Of a stretch of DNA of 64,000 nucleotides, positions 45,236-53,777 are shown piece by piece. Location of the stretch: the NCBI RefSeq assembly GCF_030540825.1, contig NZ_JAUOEO010000001.1:1895001-1959000 (forward strand), read 5' to 3'. The stretch comes from Flavivirga spongiicola. GTDB lineage: Bacteria > Bacteroidota > Bacteroidia > Flavobacteriales > Flavobacteriaceae. Position 1 is the stretch's first letter. Each line of letters opens with the position of its first letter. The translations under genes were made by a program, and so were the position numbers. The notes under the pieces were generated by a model, which did no database searches, was not told the origin of the DNA, and saw only the letters and a list, made by a program, of their open reading frames with translations.

Positions 45236-45787
45236 GTGTTTAATTTGAGTTTAAGCCAACTCATAGAAAGTTGTAAAATTGATGATACTAAAGCACAAGG
45301 AGAATTATATAAGCTCTTTTCGAGCAAGCTCTTCTCTGTATGCTTAAAGTATTCGCGAAACCGTACCGAAGCAGAAGATAATCTGCAAGATGCGTTTTTA
45401 ACAATTTTCAAAAAAATTGGACAGTATAAGAGTAAGGGTTCTTTTGAAGGTTGGTTAAAACGCATTACTATAAATACGGTATTGCAACGATACAGAAACG
45501 AAAAGGTTTTTGATATTATAAATGAAAATATAATTGAAGATGTTGAATTAGAAGTTGATGAAGATACTGTATCCATCGATTATCTTTTACAAATTATTCA
45601 AGAATTACCGGACAGGTACAGATTGGTTTTTAACTTGTATGTATTGGATGGTTATTCACATAAAGATATAGCAGGGATGCTGGATATAAATATAGGGACT
45701 TCAAAATCTAATTTGGCTCGTGCCAGACAAAGTTTGAAGGAAACTATTGAAAATTACAAGACAATACAAAGTTTACAATCATTATAA
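45236..45787 (+). CDS. ECF-type RNA polymerase sigma factor
   Basis: A 183-residue ECF sigma factor starting with GTG at 45236. Region 2 reads LFSVCLKYSRNRTEAEDNLQDAFLTIFKKI, and region 4, near 130-175, has LPDRYRLVFNLYVLDGYSHKDIAGMLDINIGTSKSNLARAR. Its TAATG junction shares one base with the next gene, so the two are translationally coupled, the usual arrangement of an ECF sigma factor and its anti-sigma partner. Confidence 0.93.
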   Translation: MFNLSLSQLIESCKIDDTKAQGELYKLFSSKLFSVCLKYSRNRTEAEDNLQDAFLTIFKKIGQYKSKGSFEGWLKRITINTVLQRYRNEKVFDIINENIIEDVELEVDEDTVSIDYLLQIIQELPDRYRLVFNLYVLDGYSHKDIAGMLDINIGTSKSNLARARQSLKETIENYKTIQSLQSL

Positions 45788-47433
45788 TGAGTGATAAAAA
45801 ACATATAGACAGATTGTTTCAGGAGAGTTTTAAAGATTTTGAAGCGATACCTAGTGATGCCGTTTGGGAAAATATAGAAGCTAAACTTAACCAAAAAAAG
45901 AAAAAACGCCGTGTTATTCCTATTTGGTGGCGCTATGCAGGTGCTGCTGCGCTATTATTACTTTTATTAACTATTGGTGGTGTTTATTTTAATAATGCCG
46001 ATAAAATCCCAACCAATGAAATATCTGATATAGAAGCTACAACACCTTCAAATTCTGAAAAAGATAATCCTACTAATTTGGATAAGGCAAAAGATGATGT
46101 TATTGCTGACACTGATTCTAATGAAAATGAAAGCTTAGATGATACACCTCAACAAAATAAAACAAACCTTCCCTCTAACAAAATAACCCCTTCAAAAGAA
46201 TCGTCCATTGCAGAAACACCTGCTTCAAATAATAATGAGCGAGAAGAAGCATCTAGCGTTTCCATTAACAAAGGACAAAATACGATCAACAAGTTATTAA
46301 ATACTAAAAGCAGTCATGTCGTTGCAAAGAATCTTGAAGAAAAAAGTGATAACGATAAAATCCCTAATAAATCAAAAAACAACCATGTTATTGCGGATAA
46401 TTCTGAAGAAAAGAAAAATACTGATAAACTTCAAAATACAATAAAAAATAGTTCTGCCATTACTTCAGATTCGGGTTCTGAAAAAAAGAATCAGGCAATC
46501 CAACAAAATAAATCATCATTAATCAATAAAGAACGAGCAAAAGAAGTCATTGACAACGCTTCAAAAAATAATAATGCCATTGCAGAAGTCAAAAATGAAA
46601 ATAAAGAAACTGCGACTAATGATAAAACAGAAAAAAACAGCCTTACAATAGAAGAAGCCATAGACAAAACAAAAGATATAGTTGAAGAAGAGAAAGATTC
46701 AAACAGGTGGAGTATTGCCCCAAATGCTGCGCCTGTTTACTTTAATACTTTAGGCGAAGGTTCTTCAATAGACCCTCAATTCAATAATAATTCTAAGAGT
46801 GGCGAACTTAATATGAGTTATGGTATTTCTGCTAGCTATGCCATTAACAAAAAACTAAGTGTTCGTTCTGGTGTTCATAGGGTTAATTTAGGCTATAACA
46901 CTAACAATGTAGTTGCTTTTCAAACTGTAGGTGTCTCTTCAAGTAGTCGTTCACTTCAAAATGTCAATGCTGTTAAGAAAAATAATACTAGCAACACTCC
47001 AGATAATGTCTCTCTTGTTAGCGCTGAAAGCTTTAACGCAAATGACATTCCTGAAGCGTTTTCAACATCAAAGACCTCTATTAATCAAGATTTAGGTTAT
47101 ATCGAAATTCCTTTAGAGATTCAATATGCGCTTTCAAACAAAAAATTAGGAGTCAATCTTATTGGAGGATTTAGCTCATTCTTTCTAAGTAACAATAAAA
47201 TATTTTCTGAATCTGAAGGTGGTACAAGAACACTTTTAGGTAAAGCGAATAATATAAATAAAGTAAGTTATAGTGCTAATTTTGGATTAGGGTTAAATTA
47301 TCAGGTATCTAAAAAGATAGACTTGAATTTAGAGCCTATGTTTAAATATCAAATTAACACATTTAATAATACATCTGGCGATTTTAAACCTTTCTTTATA
47401 GGGGTTTATACCGGATTCGCCATTAAATTCTAG
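45787..47433 (+). CDS. Probable dual-membrane-spanning anti-sigma protein with outer-membrane barrel
   Basis: A 548-residue protein coupled to the upstream sigma factor. Residues 1-45 are a small cytosolic part (FQESFKDFEAIPSDAVWENI, the usual anti-sigma-like opening), followed by one membrane helix at about 46-68. A long Asn/Lys/Ser/Glu-rich linker runs to about 305. From about 306 (RWSIAPNAAPVYFN) the rest is beta-rich with the alternating pattern of an outer-membrane barrel (VSYSANFGLGLNYQVSKKI) ending in phenylalanine. The layout fits the trans-envelope anti-sigma factors reported from Bacteroides, in which one protein joins both membranes. Assignment is by architecture only. Confidence 0.75.
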   Translation: MSDKKHIDRLFQESFKDFEAIPSDAVWENIEAKLNQKKKKRRVIPIWWRYAGAAALLLLLLTIGGVYFNNADKIPTNEISDIEATTPSNSEKDNPTNLDKAKDDVIADTDSNENESLDDTPQQNKTNLPSNKITPSKESSIAETPASNNNEREEASSVSINKGQNTINKLLNTKSSHVVAKNLEEKSDNDKIPNKSKNNHVIADNSEEKKNTDKLQNTIKNSSAITSDSGSEKKNQAIQQNKSSLINKERAKEVIDNASKNNNAIAEVKNENKETATNDKTEKNSLTIEEAIDKTKDIVEEEKDSNRWSIAPNAAPVYFNTLGEGSSIDPQFNNNSKSGELNMSYGISASYAINKKLSVRSGVHRVNLGYNTNNVVAFQTVGVSSSSRSLQNVNAVKKNNTSNTPDNVSLVSAESFNANDIPEAFSTSKTSINQDLGYIEIPLEIQYALSNKKLGVNLIGGFSSFFLSNNKIFSESEGGTRTLLGKANNINKVSYSANFGLGLNYQVSKKIDLNLEPMFKYQINTFNNTSGDFKPFFIGVYTGFAIKF

Positions 47434-47486
47434 GTTTTTGGTTAGATCTGGATATTGATTTTCATTAAGCTCGAAAATCAATATCG

Positions 47487-47519
47487 AAAAAAAACTGCTC
47501 ATCCCCTGAGCAGTTTTTT
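47487..47519. terminator. Bidirectional terminator between convergent genes
   Basis: AAAAACTGCTCA and TGAGCAGTTTTT form a perfect stem around TCCCC, with A-run on one side and T-run on the other, serving the plus-strand sigma operon and the minus-strand plsC; the plsC stop codon lies within it. Confidence 0.9.
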
Positions 47520-48264
47520 ATTTATTAAAAACCTGTAATTGTTTCAAGATAATATGTCTAGCCTTTTCATTTAAAGATTTTGTATCGTCGGTCACTAAGT
47601 TTTCTGTAGATAAAAATTTATGAACCTTAACGCGCATTCTTCCTGGGCTACCACTAAAAAATGTATATGAAAATCGTTTTTTATTATCAGCAAAAGTTAA
47701 TGGCACTATAGGTATTTGATGGTTTATCGCCAATCTAAAAGCACCGTCTTTAAAGGTGTCTAATTCTATATGTTCTTCTGGAACACCTCCTTCTGGAAAA
47801 ATACAAATACTTAAGCCGGATTGTAATCTGCGTTGTGCCCTTAAAAAAACACCCTGCCTACTTTTAGGAGAATTTCTGTCGACCAAAATGCAAGTACGTT
47901 TATAAAAAAAACCGAAAAGCGGAATTTTAGTAAGTTCCTTTTTTCCAACAAATACAAATGGGTTTTTAACCGAAACCAGCATAAGCATGATATCCACCAT
48001 TGAAGTATGGTTGGCGATAAACATATAGCTCTTATCTTTTTCGGGCGTTTGTTCTCGATCAATACGATAGCCAAACCCCATACCAATTAAAATTATTTTT
48101 GCCCAAACTCTGGCAATCTTAAAAAAGAAGGGATACCATGATTCTTTTAAAATAGAAATTAAAAGCACTGGAAACATAATTAGTATTGGCAACCCTACCA
48201 GTATGTAAAACCAGATACGATATAATACCCAGAAAATGTATTTGAAAATTATCATAAGCTTCAA
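47518..48264 (-). CDS. plsC: 1-acyl-sn-glycerol-3-phosphate acyltransferase
   Basis: PlsC makes phosphatidic acid from lysophosphatidate in phospholipid synthesis at the inner membrane. The 248-residue protein has membrane segments near 8-40, the acyltransferase motif NHTSMVD (His86 and Asp91), KKELTKIPLFGF and FPEGG (156-160). The frame ends in the shared terminator. It is a stand-alone gene with no tight neighbour. Confidence 0.92.
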   Translation of the reverse strand: MKLMIIFKYIFWVLYRIWFYILVGLPILIMFPVLLISILKESWYPFFFKIARVWAKIILIGMGFGYRIDREQTPEKDKSYMFIANHTSMVDIMLMLVSVKNPFVFVGKKELTKIPLFGFFYKRTCILVDRNSPKSRQGVFLRAQRRLQSGLSICIFPEGGVPEEHIELDTFKDGAFRLAINHQIPIVPLTFADNKKRFSYTFFSGSPGRMRVKVHKFLSTENLVTDDTKSLNEKARHIILKQLQVFNK

Positions 48265-48320
48265 AAATACTATTATAAATTGATTATATTTAGATCATAA
48301 TAACTTAAAACAAATAAATC

Positions 48321-48563
48321 ATGAGTTTACTGTATGCACTTTTAATTGGAGGTATTGCTGGCTGGTTAGCTGGAAAATTAATGAAAGGTGGCGGTTTTGG
48401 GCTAATTTTTAATATTGTAATTGGTATTATAGGTGGCGTTGTTGGTAATTGGCTTTTTCAAAAACTTAATATTACCTTAATGAGTGGTATTGTTGGTGAT
48501 ATTTTAACAGGAGCCATTGGCGCTTCGGTCATATTATTTGTCGCAGGTTTATTTAAAAAATAA
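48321..48563 (+). CDS. GlsB/YeaQ/YmgE family small membrane protein
   Basis: An 80-residue, very hydrophobic, glycine-rich protein with the pattern of the transglycosylase-associated (GlsB/YeaQ/YmgE) family: GGIAGWLAGKLMKGGGFG, then IVIGIIGGVVGNWLF and TGAIGASVILFVAGLF. Members are stress-linked inner-membrane proteins of unclear function. A terminator follows directly. Confidence 0.9.
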   Translation: MSLLYALLIGGIAGWLAGKLMKGGGFGLIFNIVIGIIGGVVGNWLFQKLNITLMSGIVGDILTGAIGASVILFVAGLFKK

Positions 48564-48579
48564 AATTCCCATATTTTAT

Positions 48580-48606
48580 AAAAAAGCGGTATTAACCGCT
48601 TTTTTT
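48580..48606 (+). terminator. Terminator after the GlsB-like gene
   Basis: AAAAAGCGGT-ATTA-ACCGCTTTTT, perfect stem and T-run, 17 bases past the stop. Confidence 0.9.
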
Positions 48607-48653
48607 ATTGTTAAACAAATACGTATTTTCGCGGTGTTATTTAATTAAAAAGA

Positions 48654-48695
48654 TTTCCGCTGAAGTTTATCTTGAGCGGAGCCGAAAGGCGGAAA
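48654..48695. repeat. CTTGAGCG-family hairpin just before trpS
   Basis: TTTCCGC (48654-48660) and GCGGAAA (48689-48695) enclose TTTATCTTGAGCGGAGCCG, so this copy is a clear stem-loop. It ends six bases before the trpS start and probably lies in its leader mRNA. Confidence 0.75.
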
Positions 48696-48701
48696 GTACA
48701 C

Positions 48702-49670
48702 ATGGCAAGAATACTTACAGGCATACAAAGTACCGGGACACCACATTTAGGAAATATTTTAGGAGCTATTATGCCGGCTATTGAGATGGCTAATACTCCT
48801 GAAAATGATTCTTATTTATTTATCGCAAATATGCATACTTTAACTCAAATTAAAGATGCCGAAACATTACGATTTAACACGTATTCTACAGCGGCTACTT
48901 GGTTAGCTTTTGGTTTAGATATAGAAAAAACAGTGTTTTACAGACAAAGTGACGTTCCGCAAGTTACTGAGCTAACTTGGTATTTAAGCTGTTTCTTTCC
49001 TTACCAGCGTTTAACATTAGCACATAGTTTTAAGGATAAAGCCGACAGGTTAGAGGACGTGAACTCTGGTTTATTTACTTACCCAATGCTTATGGCTGCG
49101 GACATTTTGTTATATGATGCTGAAATTATTCCAGTTGGAAAAGATCAGCTACAACATATCGAAATGACACGTGATGTTGCCTCTCGTTTTCATGCCAAAG
49201 TTGGCGAAACGTTTGTATTACCAGAAGGGAAAATACAAGAAAACACAAAGCTTATTCCTGGAACCGACGGTGAAAAAATGAGTAAGAGTAGAAATAATAT
49301 TATCAATATTTTTTTAGATGATAAAAAACTACGCAAGCAAATAATGACTATTCAAACAGATAGTACGCCATTGGAAGAACCAAAAGATTGGGAAACCTGT
49401 AATTGCTTTGCTATTTATAATTTGTTGGCTAATGACAAGCAAATTGAATCCATGAAAGCTAATTACGAAAATGGCGGTTATGGTTATGGGCATGCCAAAC
49501 AAGCTTTGTTCGAATTAATTGTTGAAAAATTTGCTACACAACGTGAACGCTATAACTACTACATGGATAACCTTAACGAGGTTGACAAAGCCTTAACTTT
49601 AGGTGCTGAAAAAGCAAAAGTAGTAGCCGATACTGTTTTAAATCGTGTTAGGGAGAAGGTTGGGTATTAA
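48702..49670 (+). CDS. trpS: Tryptophanyl-tRNA synthetase
   Basis: The enzyme charges tRNA-Trp. From the ATG at 48702 it is 322 residues long. The class I HIGH motif is in STGTPHLGN (10-18) and the KMSKS motif in GEKMSKSRNN (about 190-199). An in-frame ATG 30 bases upstream would add MSGAERRKVH, but these codons fall in the dispersed repeat, so the ATG at 48702 is the real start. Normal length; single gene. Confidence 0.97.
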   Translation: MARILTGIQSTGTPHLGNILGAIMPAIEMANTPENDSYLFIANMHTLTQIKDAETLRFNTYSTAATWLAFGLDIEKTVFYRQSDVPQVTELTWYLSCFFPYQRLTLAHSFKDKADRLEDVNSGLFTYPMLMAADILLYDAEIIPVGKDQLQHIEMTRDVASRFHAKVGETFVLPEGKIQENTKLIPGTDGEKMSKSRNNIINIFLDDKKLRKQIMTIQTDSTPLEEPKDWETCNCFAIYNLLANDKQIESMKANYENGGYGYGHAKQALFELIVEKFATQRERYNYYMDNLNEVDKALTLGAEKAKVVADTVLNRVREKVGY

Positions 49671-49673
49671 CAA

Positions 49674-49693
49674 ATTCCTGCGAAGGCAGGAAT
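49674..49693. repeat. Dispersed ATTCCTGC hairpin
   Basis: ATTCCTGC-GAAG-GCAGGAAT, identical to the one at 32294-32313, four bases after the trpS stop. Confidence 0.8.
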
Positions 49694-49776
49694 CTTATTA
49701 ATTAGATTATACCTGAAAAAACAGATCTTTTTGCAGTTTTTATTATCAAAACAAAAGGTATGTTCAACGTGTCTTT

Positions 49777-49860
49777 TGTCATTCCGAACGAGGAACGAGG
49801 AGGAATCTCATCCTTCTGAGATGTCTCGTTGCTCATGCTTCGCTCTCCGCAGACATGACA
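49777..49860. repeat. Dispersed element with TGTCAT/ATGACA ends, copy 1
   Basis: The 84-base unit begins TGTCATTCCGAACG and ends GCAGACATGACA, with complementary termini TGTCAT/ATGACA. It contains GAGGAATCTCAT and TGAGATGTCTC. A larger, related copy lies at 53778-53925. Rest of this 282-base gap: a partial ATTCCT hairpin near 49931. Confidence 0.75.
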
Positions 49861-49952
49861 AAGCGCTATTTATCAGAAACATAAATACTATTTGCCCATT
49901 GAAATTAATATCGAGTTCATGTTATTTAATAAGATTCCTCCATTCGCAGGAA

Positions 49953-51056
49953 TTAAACAACCTCAAATAACTTACCGGGCAAAGGTCTAATCACTCCTTT
50001 AAGCTCCATGTTAAGCAATACACTTGCTGCTTTAAAAATAGGCATCTTGCAATGAATGGCAATCACATCCAGTTGTTGTTTTTCGTTTTCTTTTAAATAC
50101 GCATAGATTATTTTTTCTATAGGGTCCAATTCAACAAACAATTGTTTTTGTATGGCTGGTTTTTTGTCTTCTTTTAATTGCCAATTGAGCATATAAGGAA
50201 CATCTAAAGACGTCGTAAGCATGTGTGCTTTTTGATGTTTTATTAAATTATTACACCCCATACTCTGAGTATCTGTGGTCCTTCCCGGAACGGCAAACAC
50301 ATCTCTATTATAAGAATTTGCAATATCTGCAGTAACCAGACTTCCACCTTTTTCAGCAGATTCTATAACTATGGTCGCCTCACTTAAACCTGCAATGATT
50401 CTATTTCTTTTTAAAAAGTTATTTCTATCAAATGTGTCACTACTCCAAAAATCGGTAAAAAAGCCCCCATTTTTCTCCATATCGACCATATACTTTTTAT
50501 GCACTTTGGGATAAACTTGATTCAACCCATGCGCTAAACAACCTATGGTTTGTAAATTGTATTTAATAGCTGCTTTATGTGCTGTAATATCCGTTCCATA
50601 GGCAAAACCGGAAACAATAATGGGATTATAAGGTGCCAGCGTTTCTACCAATGATTCACAAAACGCTATGCCGCTAGTTGTTATTTTTCGAGCGCCCACA
50701 ATACTAATAATATGCTGTTGTTTTAAATTAATATGCCCCGATTGAAATAATAAAATCGGTCCATCAATACAATGCTTTAATTTTTCAGGATAACTTTCCT
50801 CCATAAAATAAGACACTTTAATGTCGTTCGATTTTATAAAGTCCATTTCTTTTTCGGCAGCCTTTAAATGATCTGTTTTAAAAAAGTCCTTTAAAACAAG
50901 ACTCCCTATGCCATCAATTTTAAGCAGGTTTTGTTTTTTTTCCTTTAAAACGGCTTCGGCAGTACCGCAATGCGAGATAAGTCGTTTAGCAGTTATATCG
51001 CCTATATTTGGTACATGTTGTAAAGCTAAAGTATAAAGCAAATCATTTTCTGTCAT
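49953..51056 (-). CDS. dprA: DNA processing protein DprA
   Basis: DprA protects incoming single-stranded DNA during natural transformation and loads RecA on it. The 367-residue protein has an N-terminal helix-hairpin-helix region (VPNIGDITAKRLISHCG), the Rossmann-like core with IVGARKITTSGIAFCE and VSGFAYGTDITAHKAAI, RNRIIAGLSEATIVIESAEKGG, and a C-terminal winged-helix-like domain. The organism may be transformable. It is oriented opposite to trpS, alone on its strand here. Confidence 0.95.
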   Translation of the reverse strand: MTENDLLYTLALQHVPNIGDITAKRLISHCGTAEAVLKEKKQNLLKIDGIGSLVLKDFFKTDHLKAAEKEMDFIKSNDIKVSYFMEESYPEKLKHCIDGPILLFQSGHINLKQQHIISIVGARKITTSGIAFCESLVETLAPYNPIIVSGFAYGTDITAHKAAIKYNLQTIGCLAHGLNQVYPKVHKKYMVDMEKNGGFFTDFWSSDTFDRNNFLKRNRIIAGLSEATIVIESAEKGGSLVTADIANSYNRDVFAVPGRTTDTQSMGCNNLIKHQKAHMLTTSLDVPYMLNWQLKEDKKPAIQKQLFVELDPIEKIIYAYLKENEKQQLDVIAIHCKMPIFKAASVLLNMELKGVIRPLPGKLFEVV

Positions 51057-51160
51057 TCTATATCATTGATTTTTAAGCTGCAATAAAAGAATTTTTATAC
51101 TGTTAATAAATACTTGTGGCTAAATTTTATATGAAAGCATAATTTTTTAACTTTGTTTTT

Positions 51161-52096
51161 ATGCAATTAGAAACCTACATAAGCGATTTACTATATAGAT
51201 ATGAGTGTGTTACCATTCCTGAGTTTGGTGCTTTTTTAACACAACGTGTATCTGCAACCATTCACGAAAGCACTAATGCTTTTTATCCGCCTAACAAAAT
51301 GCTGTCATTTAATGAGCAAATTCAAAAAAATGATGGTTTGTTGGCGCATTATATTGCCGATGTAGAAAAAATCCCTTTTGAAGTTGCCAATAAAAAAATT
51401 GCAAAACGAGTAAAAACATTAAAAGCTTACTTAACACAAGGGGAAACACTTACTTTTAAAAATATTGGAGACATTGTTTTTAATAGTGAAGGTAAAATTT
51501 TGTTTGAACCTTCTAATCACCTTAACTATTTAACAGATGCCTTTGGGCTGTCTCAATTTGTATCCCCAACAGTCACCCGAGAGGTTTACAAAGAAGAGGT
51601 TGAAAGCATTGAAAAAGTAATTCCTATTACTGTTACTCCAGAAAAGCGCAAAACCAGACCATATTTAAAATATGCAGCCATTGCTGTAATTGCCTTAACG
51701 CTTGGTGGTTTTGCAGGATCTAATTATTATGTAAATCAAATCGAGCAACATAATCAATTAGCACAAGAGGAAGCATCACAACAATTAGACGCTAAAATAC
51801 AACAAGCAACATTTAATTTAAATCCGTTTCCAGCCATTACTCTAAATGTTAATAAGCAAACTGGTAATTATCATATTATTGCCGGTGCTTTTAGAATTGA
51901 GGAAAATTGTGATAAAAAAATAAAACAACTTAAAGCAGCCGGTTTTAGTGCCCGAAAAATTGGTGTTAATAAGTATGGTTTACATCAGGTTGTTTATGCC
52001 AGTTACGAAGATAGATTAGAAGCTTTGGAAGCCTTAAGAACCATCAAGAGAACGCATAATAAAGACGCTTGGTTAGATGTTAGAAAACTAGATTAG
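51161..52096 (+). CDS. HU-like domain and SPOR domain membrane protein
   Basis: A 311-residue protein of Bacteroidota type. Residues 1-125 resemble the HU/CCDC81-like DNA-binding folds (YECVTIPEFGAFLTQRVSA; LTFKNIGDIVFNSEGKILF), one membrane helix lies at about 170-187, and the periplasmic C-terminus (about 232-308) is a SPOR domain (YHIIAGAFRIEENCDKKIKQ), which binds bare glycan strands of peptidoglycan. It may connect the cell wall or septum with a cytosolic partner. Family known by name, function not established. Confidence 0.85.
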   Translation: MQLETYISDLLYRYECVTIPEFGAFLTQRVSATIHESTNAFYPPNKMLSFNEQIQKNDGLLAHYIADVEKIPFEVANKKIAKRVKTLKAYLTQGETLTFKNIGDIVFNSEGKILFEPSNHLNYLTDAFGLSQFVSPTVTREVYKEEVESIEKVIPITVTPEKRKTRPYLKYAAIAVIALTLGGFAGSNYYVNQIEQHNQLAQEEASQQLDAKIQQATFNLNPFPAITLNVNKQTGNYHIIAGAFRIEENCDKKIKQLKAAGFSARKIGVNKYGLHQVVYASYEDRLEALEALRTIKRTHNKDAWLDVRKLD

Positions 52097-52128
52097 TTTT
52101 TACAAATTCACTCATATTTTACTGCTTT

Positions 52129-52314
52129 ATACCATTTTATGCTTGAATTTTCCGTAATAAAACGCCCTTTTTCCCTTTCTATTTCAAAATAAAAAACAAC
52201 CGTAACTATTGCTATGCTTGATACCCAGTCAAGCTGAGTACATGTTTTTATTATTCATAATAAAGAAAAAAATCATCATTTTCTTTTTCGGAAAATTCAA
52301 ACATAAAATGGTAT
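52129..52314. mobile_element. MITE-like element with 26-base terminal inverted repeats
   Basis: The left end (52129-52154) starts ATACCATTTTATGCTTGAAT and the right end (52289-52314) is its reverse complement with a single mismatch. The 186-base unit encodes no protein and contains an internal hairpin, GCTTGA-TACCCAG-TCAAGC near 52215. This is the form of a non-autonomous miniature inverted-repeat element. It fills most of the gap before the thioesterase gene. No matching transposase is in the window. Confidence 0.75.
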
Positions 52315-52351
52315 TAATACTTAACTTTGCCGCATCATTAAATTTATTGTG

Positions 52352-52861
52352 ATGCAAGCAAAAACTCCCGAACAATCGAGAACCATACTCACCGATGTGG
52401 TCTTACCTGGTGAAACCAACCCATTAAATAACTTATTTGGTGGCGAACTACTAGCGCGAATGGATCGCGCGGCAAGTATTGCTGCAAGACGCCATTCAAG
52501 ACGTATTGTGGTAACTGCTTCTGTGAATCATGTCGCTTTTAATAGAGCCGTTCCTTTAGGAAGTGTCGTAACTGTTGAAGCTAAGGTGTCTCGTGCTTTT
52601 AAGACCTCTATGGAGGTGTTTATGGATGTCTGGGTAGAAGATAGAGAGTCTGGTGATAAAGCGAAAGCAAATGAAGCTATTTATACCTTTGTGGCGGTAG
52701 ATGAAACAGGGCGCCCTATTGCAATTCCTGAAGTCATTCCAGAAACCGATTTAGAAAAAGAACGCTTTGATGCTGCATTGCGCCGTAAACAATTAAGTTT
52801 ATTATTAGCCGGGAAAATAAAACCAAATGAGGCTACAGAATTAAAAGCACTTTTTGAATAA
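52352..52861 (+). CDS. Acyl-CoA thioesterase (YciA/hotdog type)
   Basis: A 169-residue cytosolic thioesterase that hydrolyses acyl-CoA. It has the hotdog pattern NNLFGGELLARMDRAASIAARRH, with the catalytic Asp in the LARMDR helix, and TASVNHVAFNRAVPLGSVV. I take the ATG at 52352; a GTG three bases earlier is in frame. The preceding 250 bases carry only the MITE-like element. Substrate chain length cannot be read. Confidence 0.92.
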   Translation: MQAKTPEQSRTILTDVVLPGETNPLNNLFGGELLARMDRAASIAARRHSRRIVVTASVNHVAFNRAVPLGSVVTVEAKVSRAFKTSMEVFMDVWVEDRESGDKAKANEAIYTFVAVDETGRPIAIPEVIPETDLEKERFDAALRRKQLSLLLAGKIKPNEATELKALFE

Positions 52862-52890
52862 ATAAAATATTTCGCACAGTGAAGGTGTAT

Positions 52891-52946
52891 GGCAATTTCA
52901 ATTGAAATCCCTAGGCAAAACCTTGAGGGATTTCTTCCCGATTAAA
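52891..52946. repeat. Dispersed repeat family B, copy 3
   Basis: Begins GGCAATTTCAATTGAAATCC, has CTTGAGGGATTTCTTC and ends CCCGATTAAA; a diverged member of the 21434 and 33237 family. Confidence 0.6.
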
Positions 52947-52995
52947 CTTTTTGCTTTGTAGAAAGTCTTATAGTAGAATTTAATCTTAAAAAGCT

Positions 52996-53214
52996 ATGAG
53001 ACTATTTATTATTTTATTTTTCGTTTTATGCACGATGAGCTTATCATCTTGTGTTACCCGTACCCATGTTGTTACTAAACCTGCAAAGGTCGTTGTTGTA
53101 AAAAAAGCCCCTAGGCATTACAAAATTGTAAAAGTTAAAGGGAAACGTTATTACTTTTGGAATGGAAATCACTATAAGAAAACAAGAAAAGGCTACGTGA
53201 TTGTGAGAGTATAA
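52996..53214 (+). CDS. Small basic lipoprotein
   Basis: A 72-residue lipoprotein with lipobox LSSC (Cys19), followed by a Val/Lys-rich mature part ending RYYFWNGNHYKKTRKGYVIV. The 'YFWNGxxYxxxxxGYVIV' pattern is common in small Bacteroidota surface lipoproteins of unknown role. It stands alone after the thioesterase gene, just before the accessory region. Confidence 0.7.
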   Translation: MRLFIILFFVLCTMSLSSCVTRTHVVTKPAKVVVVKKAPRHYKIVKVKGKRYYFWNGNHYKKTRKGYVIVRV

Positions 53215-53777
53215 CAAATTTAGCTGAGATTTATATTCGGAATCTGTGTGTTATCAGAATAAAATAAACCTGTCGTTCAGATCACTCCAACTGTGCTCGG
53301 TATAGAATATAGCGAACCTGCCTATGGCAGCTACGGTGTACCCACAAATTAATAAACAATAAGAGTACCATGATCTTTTTACCATTGCCGCAAACCAAAA
53401 AGGTCTAGGCTTACCAGAATCCTGTAGAAAATGCTACGGAGGTCCCAGCCACAGATAAAAAGAACTCGCCATATGACCTTTCTTTGTTTGCCCTTTTATT
53501 TGCCATAATTACTGGTCCACCGATAATCCAATATCAAGCTCAAACAGCTTTTTATCTCAAAGCCCTCGTGCTGACTCCTTGATTTTTGACAGAACCCTGG
53601 ATAGGCCACAGTCCCAACCTCCATGGTCTTTCTTTTTTTAGTGCGGCCAGGTCCCTCTGCCCGTTGTCAGGAAAAGGCCATTGGGCTGTCCGACCTTTCG
53701 GAAGGATAGAGCACAAAAGCTTCGGAGACGAAGTTTTGGGCTTGGTTCTTTTCAAGCGATAGCGTGAGAAGAAACCT

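Noticed and set aside
48672..48701. Upstream ATG as the trpS start
   Set aside because: The additional ten codons lie in a dispersed repeat and add nothing known from the family.
49731..49970. A 79-codon plus-strand frame after trpS
   Set aside because: It is composed almost wholly of the repeat at 49777-49860 and overlaps the dprA end.
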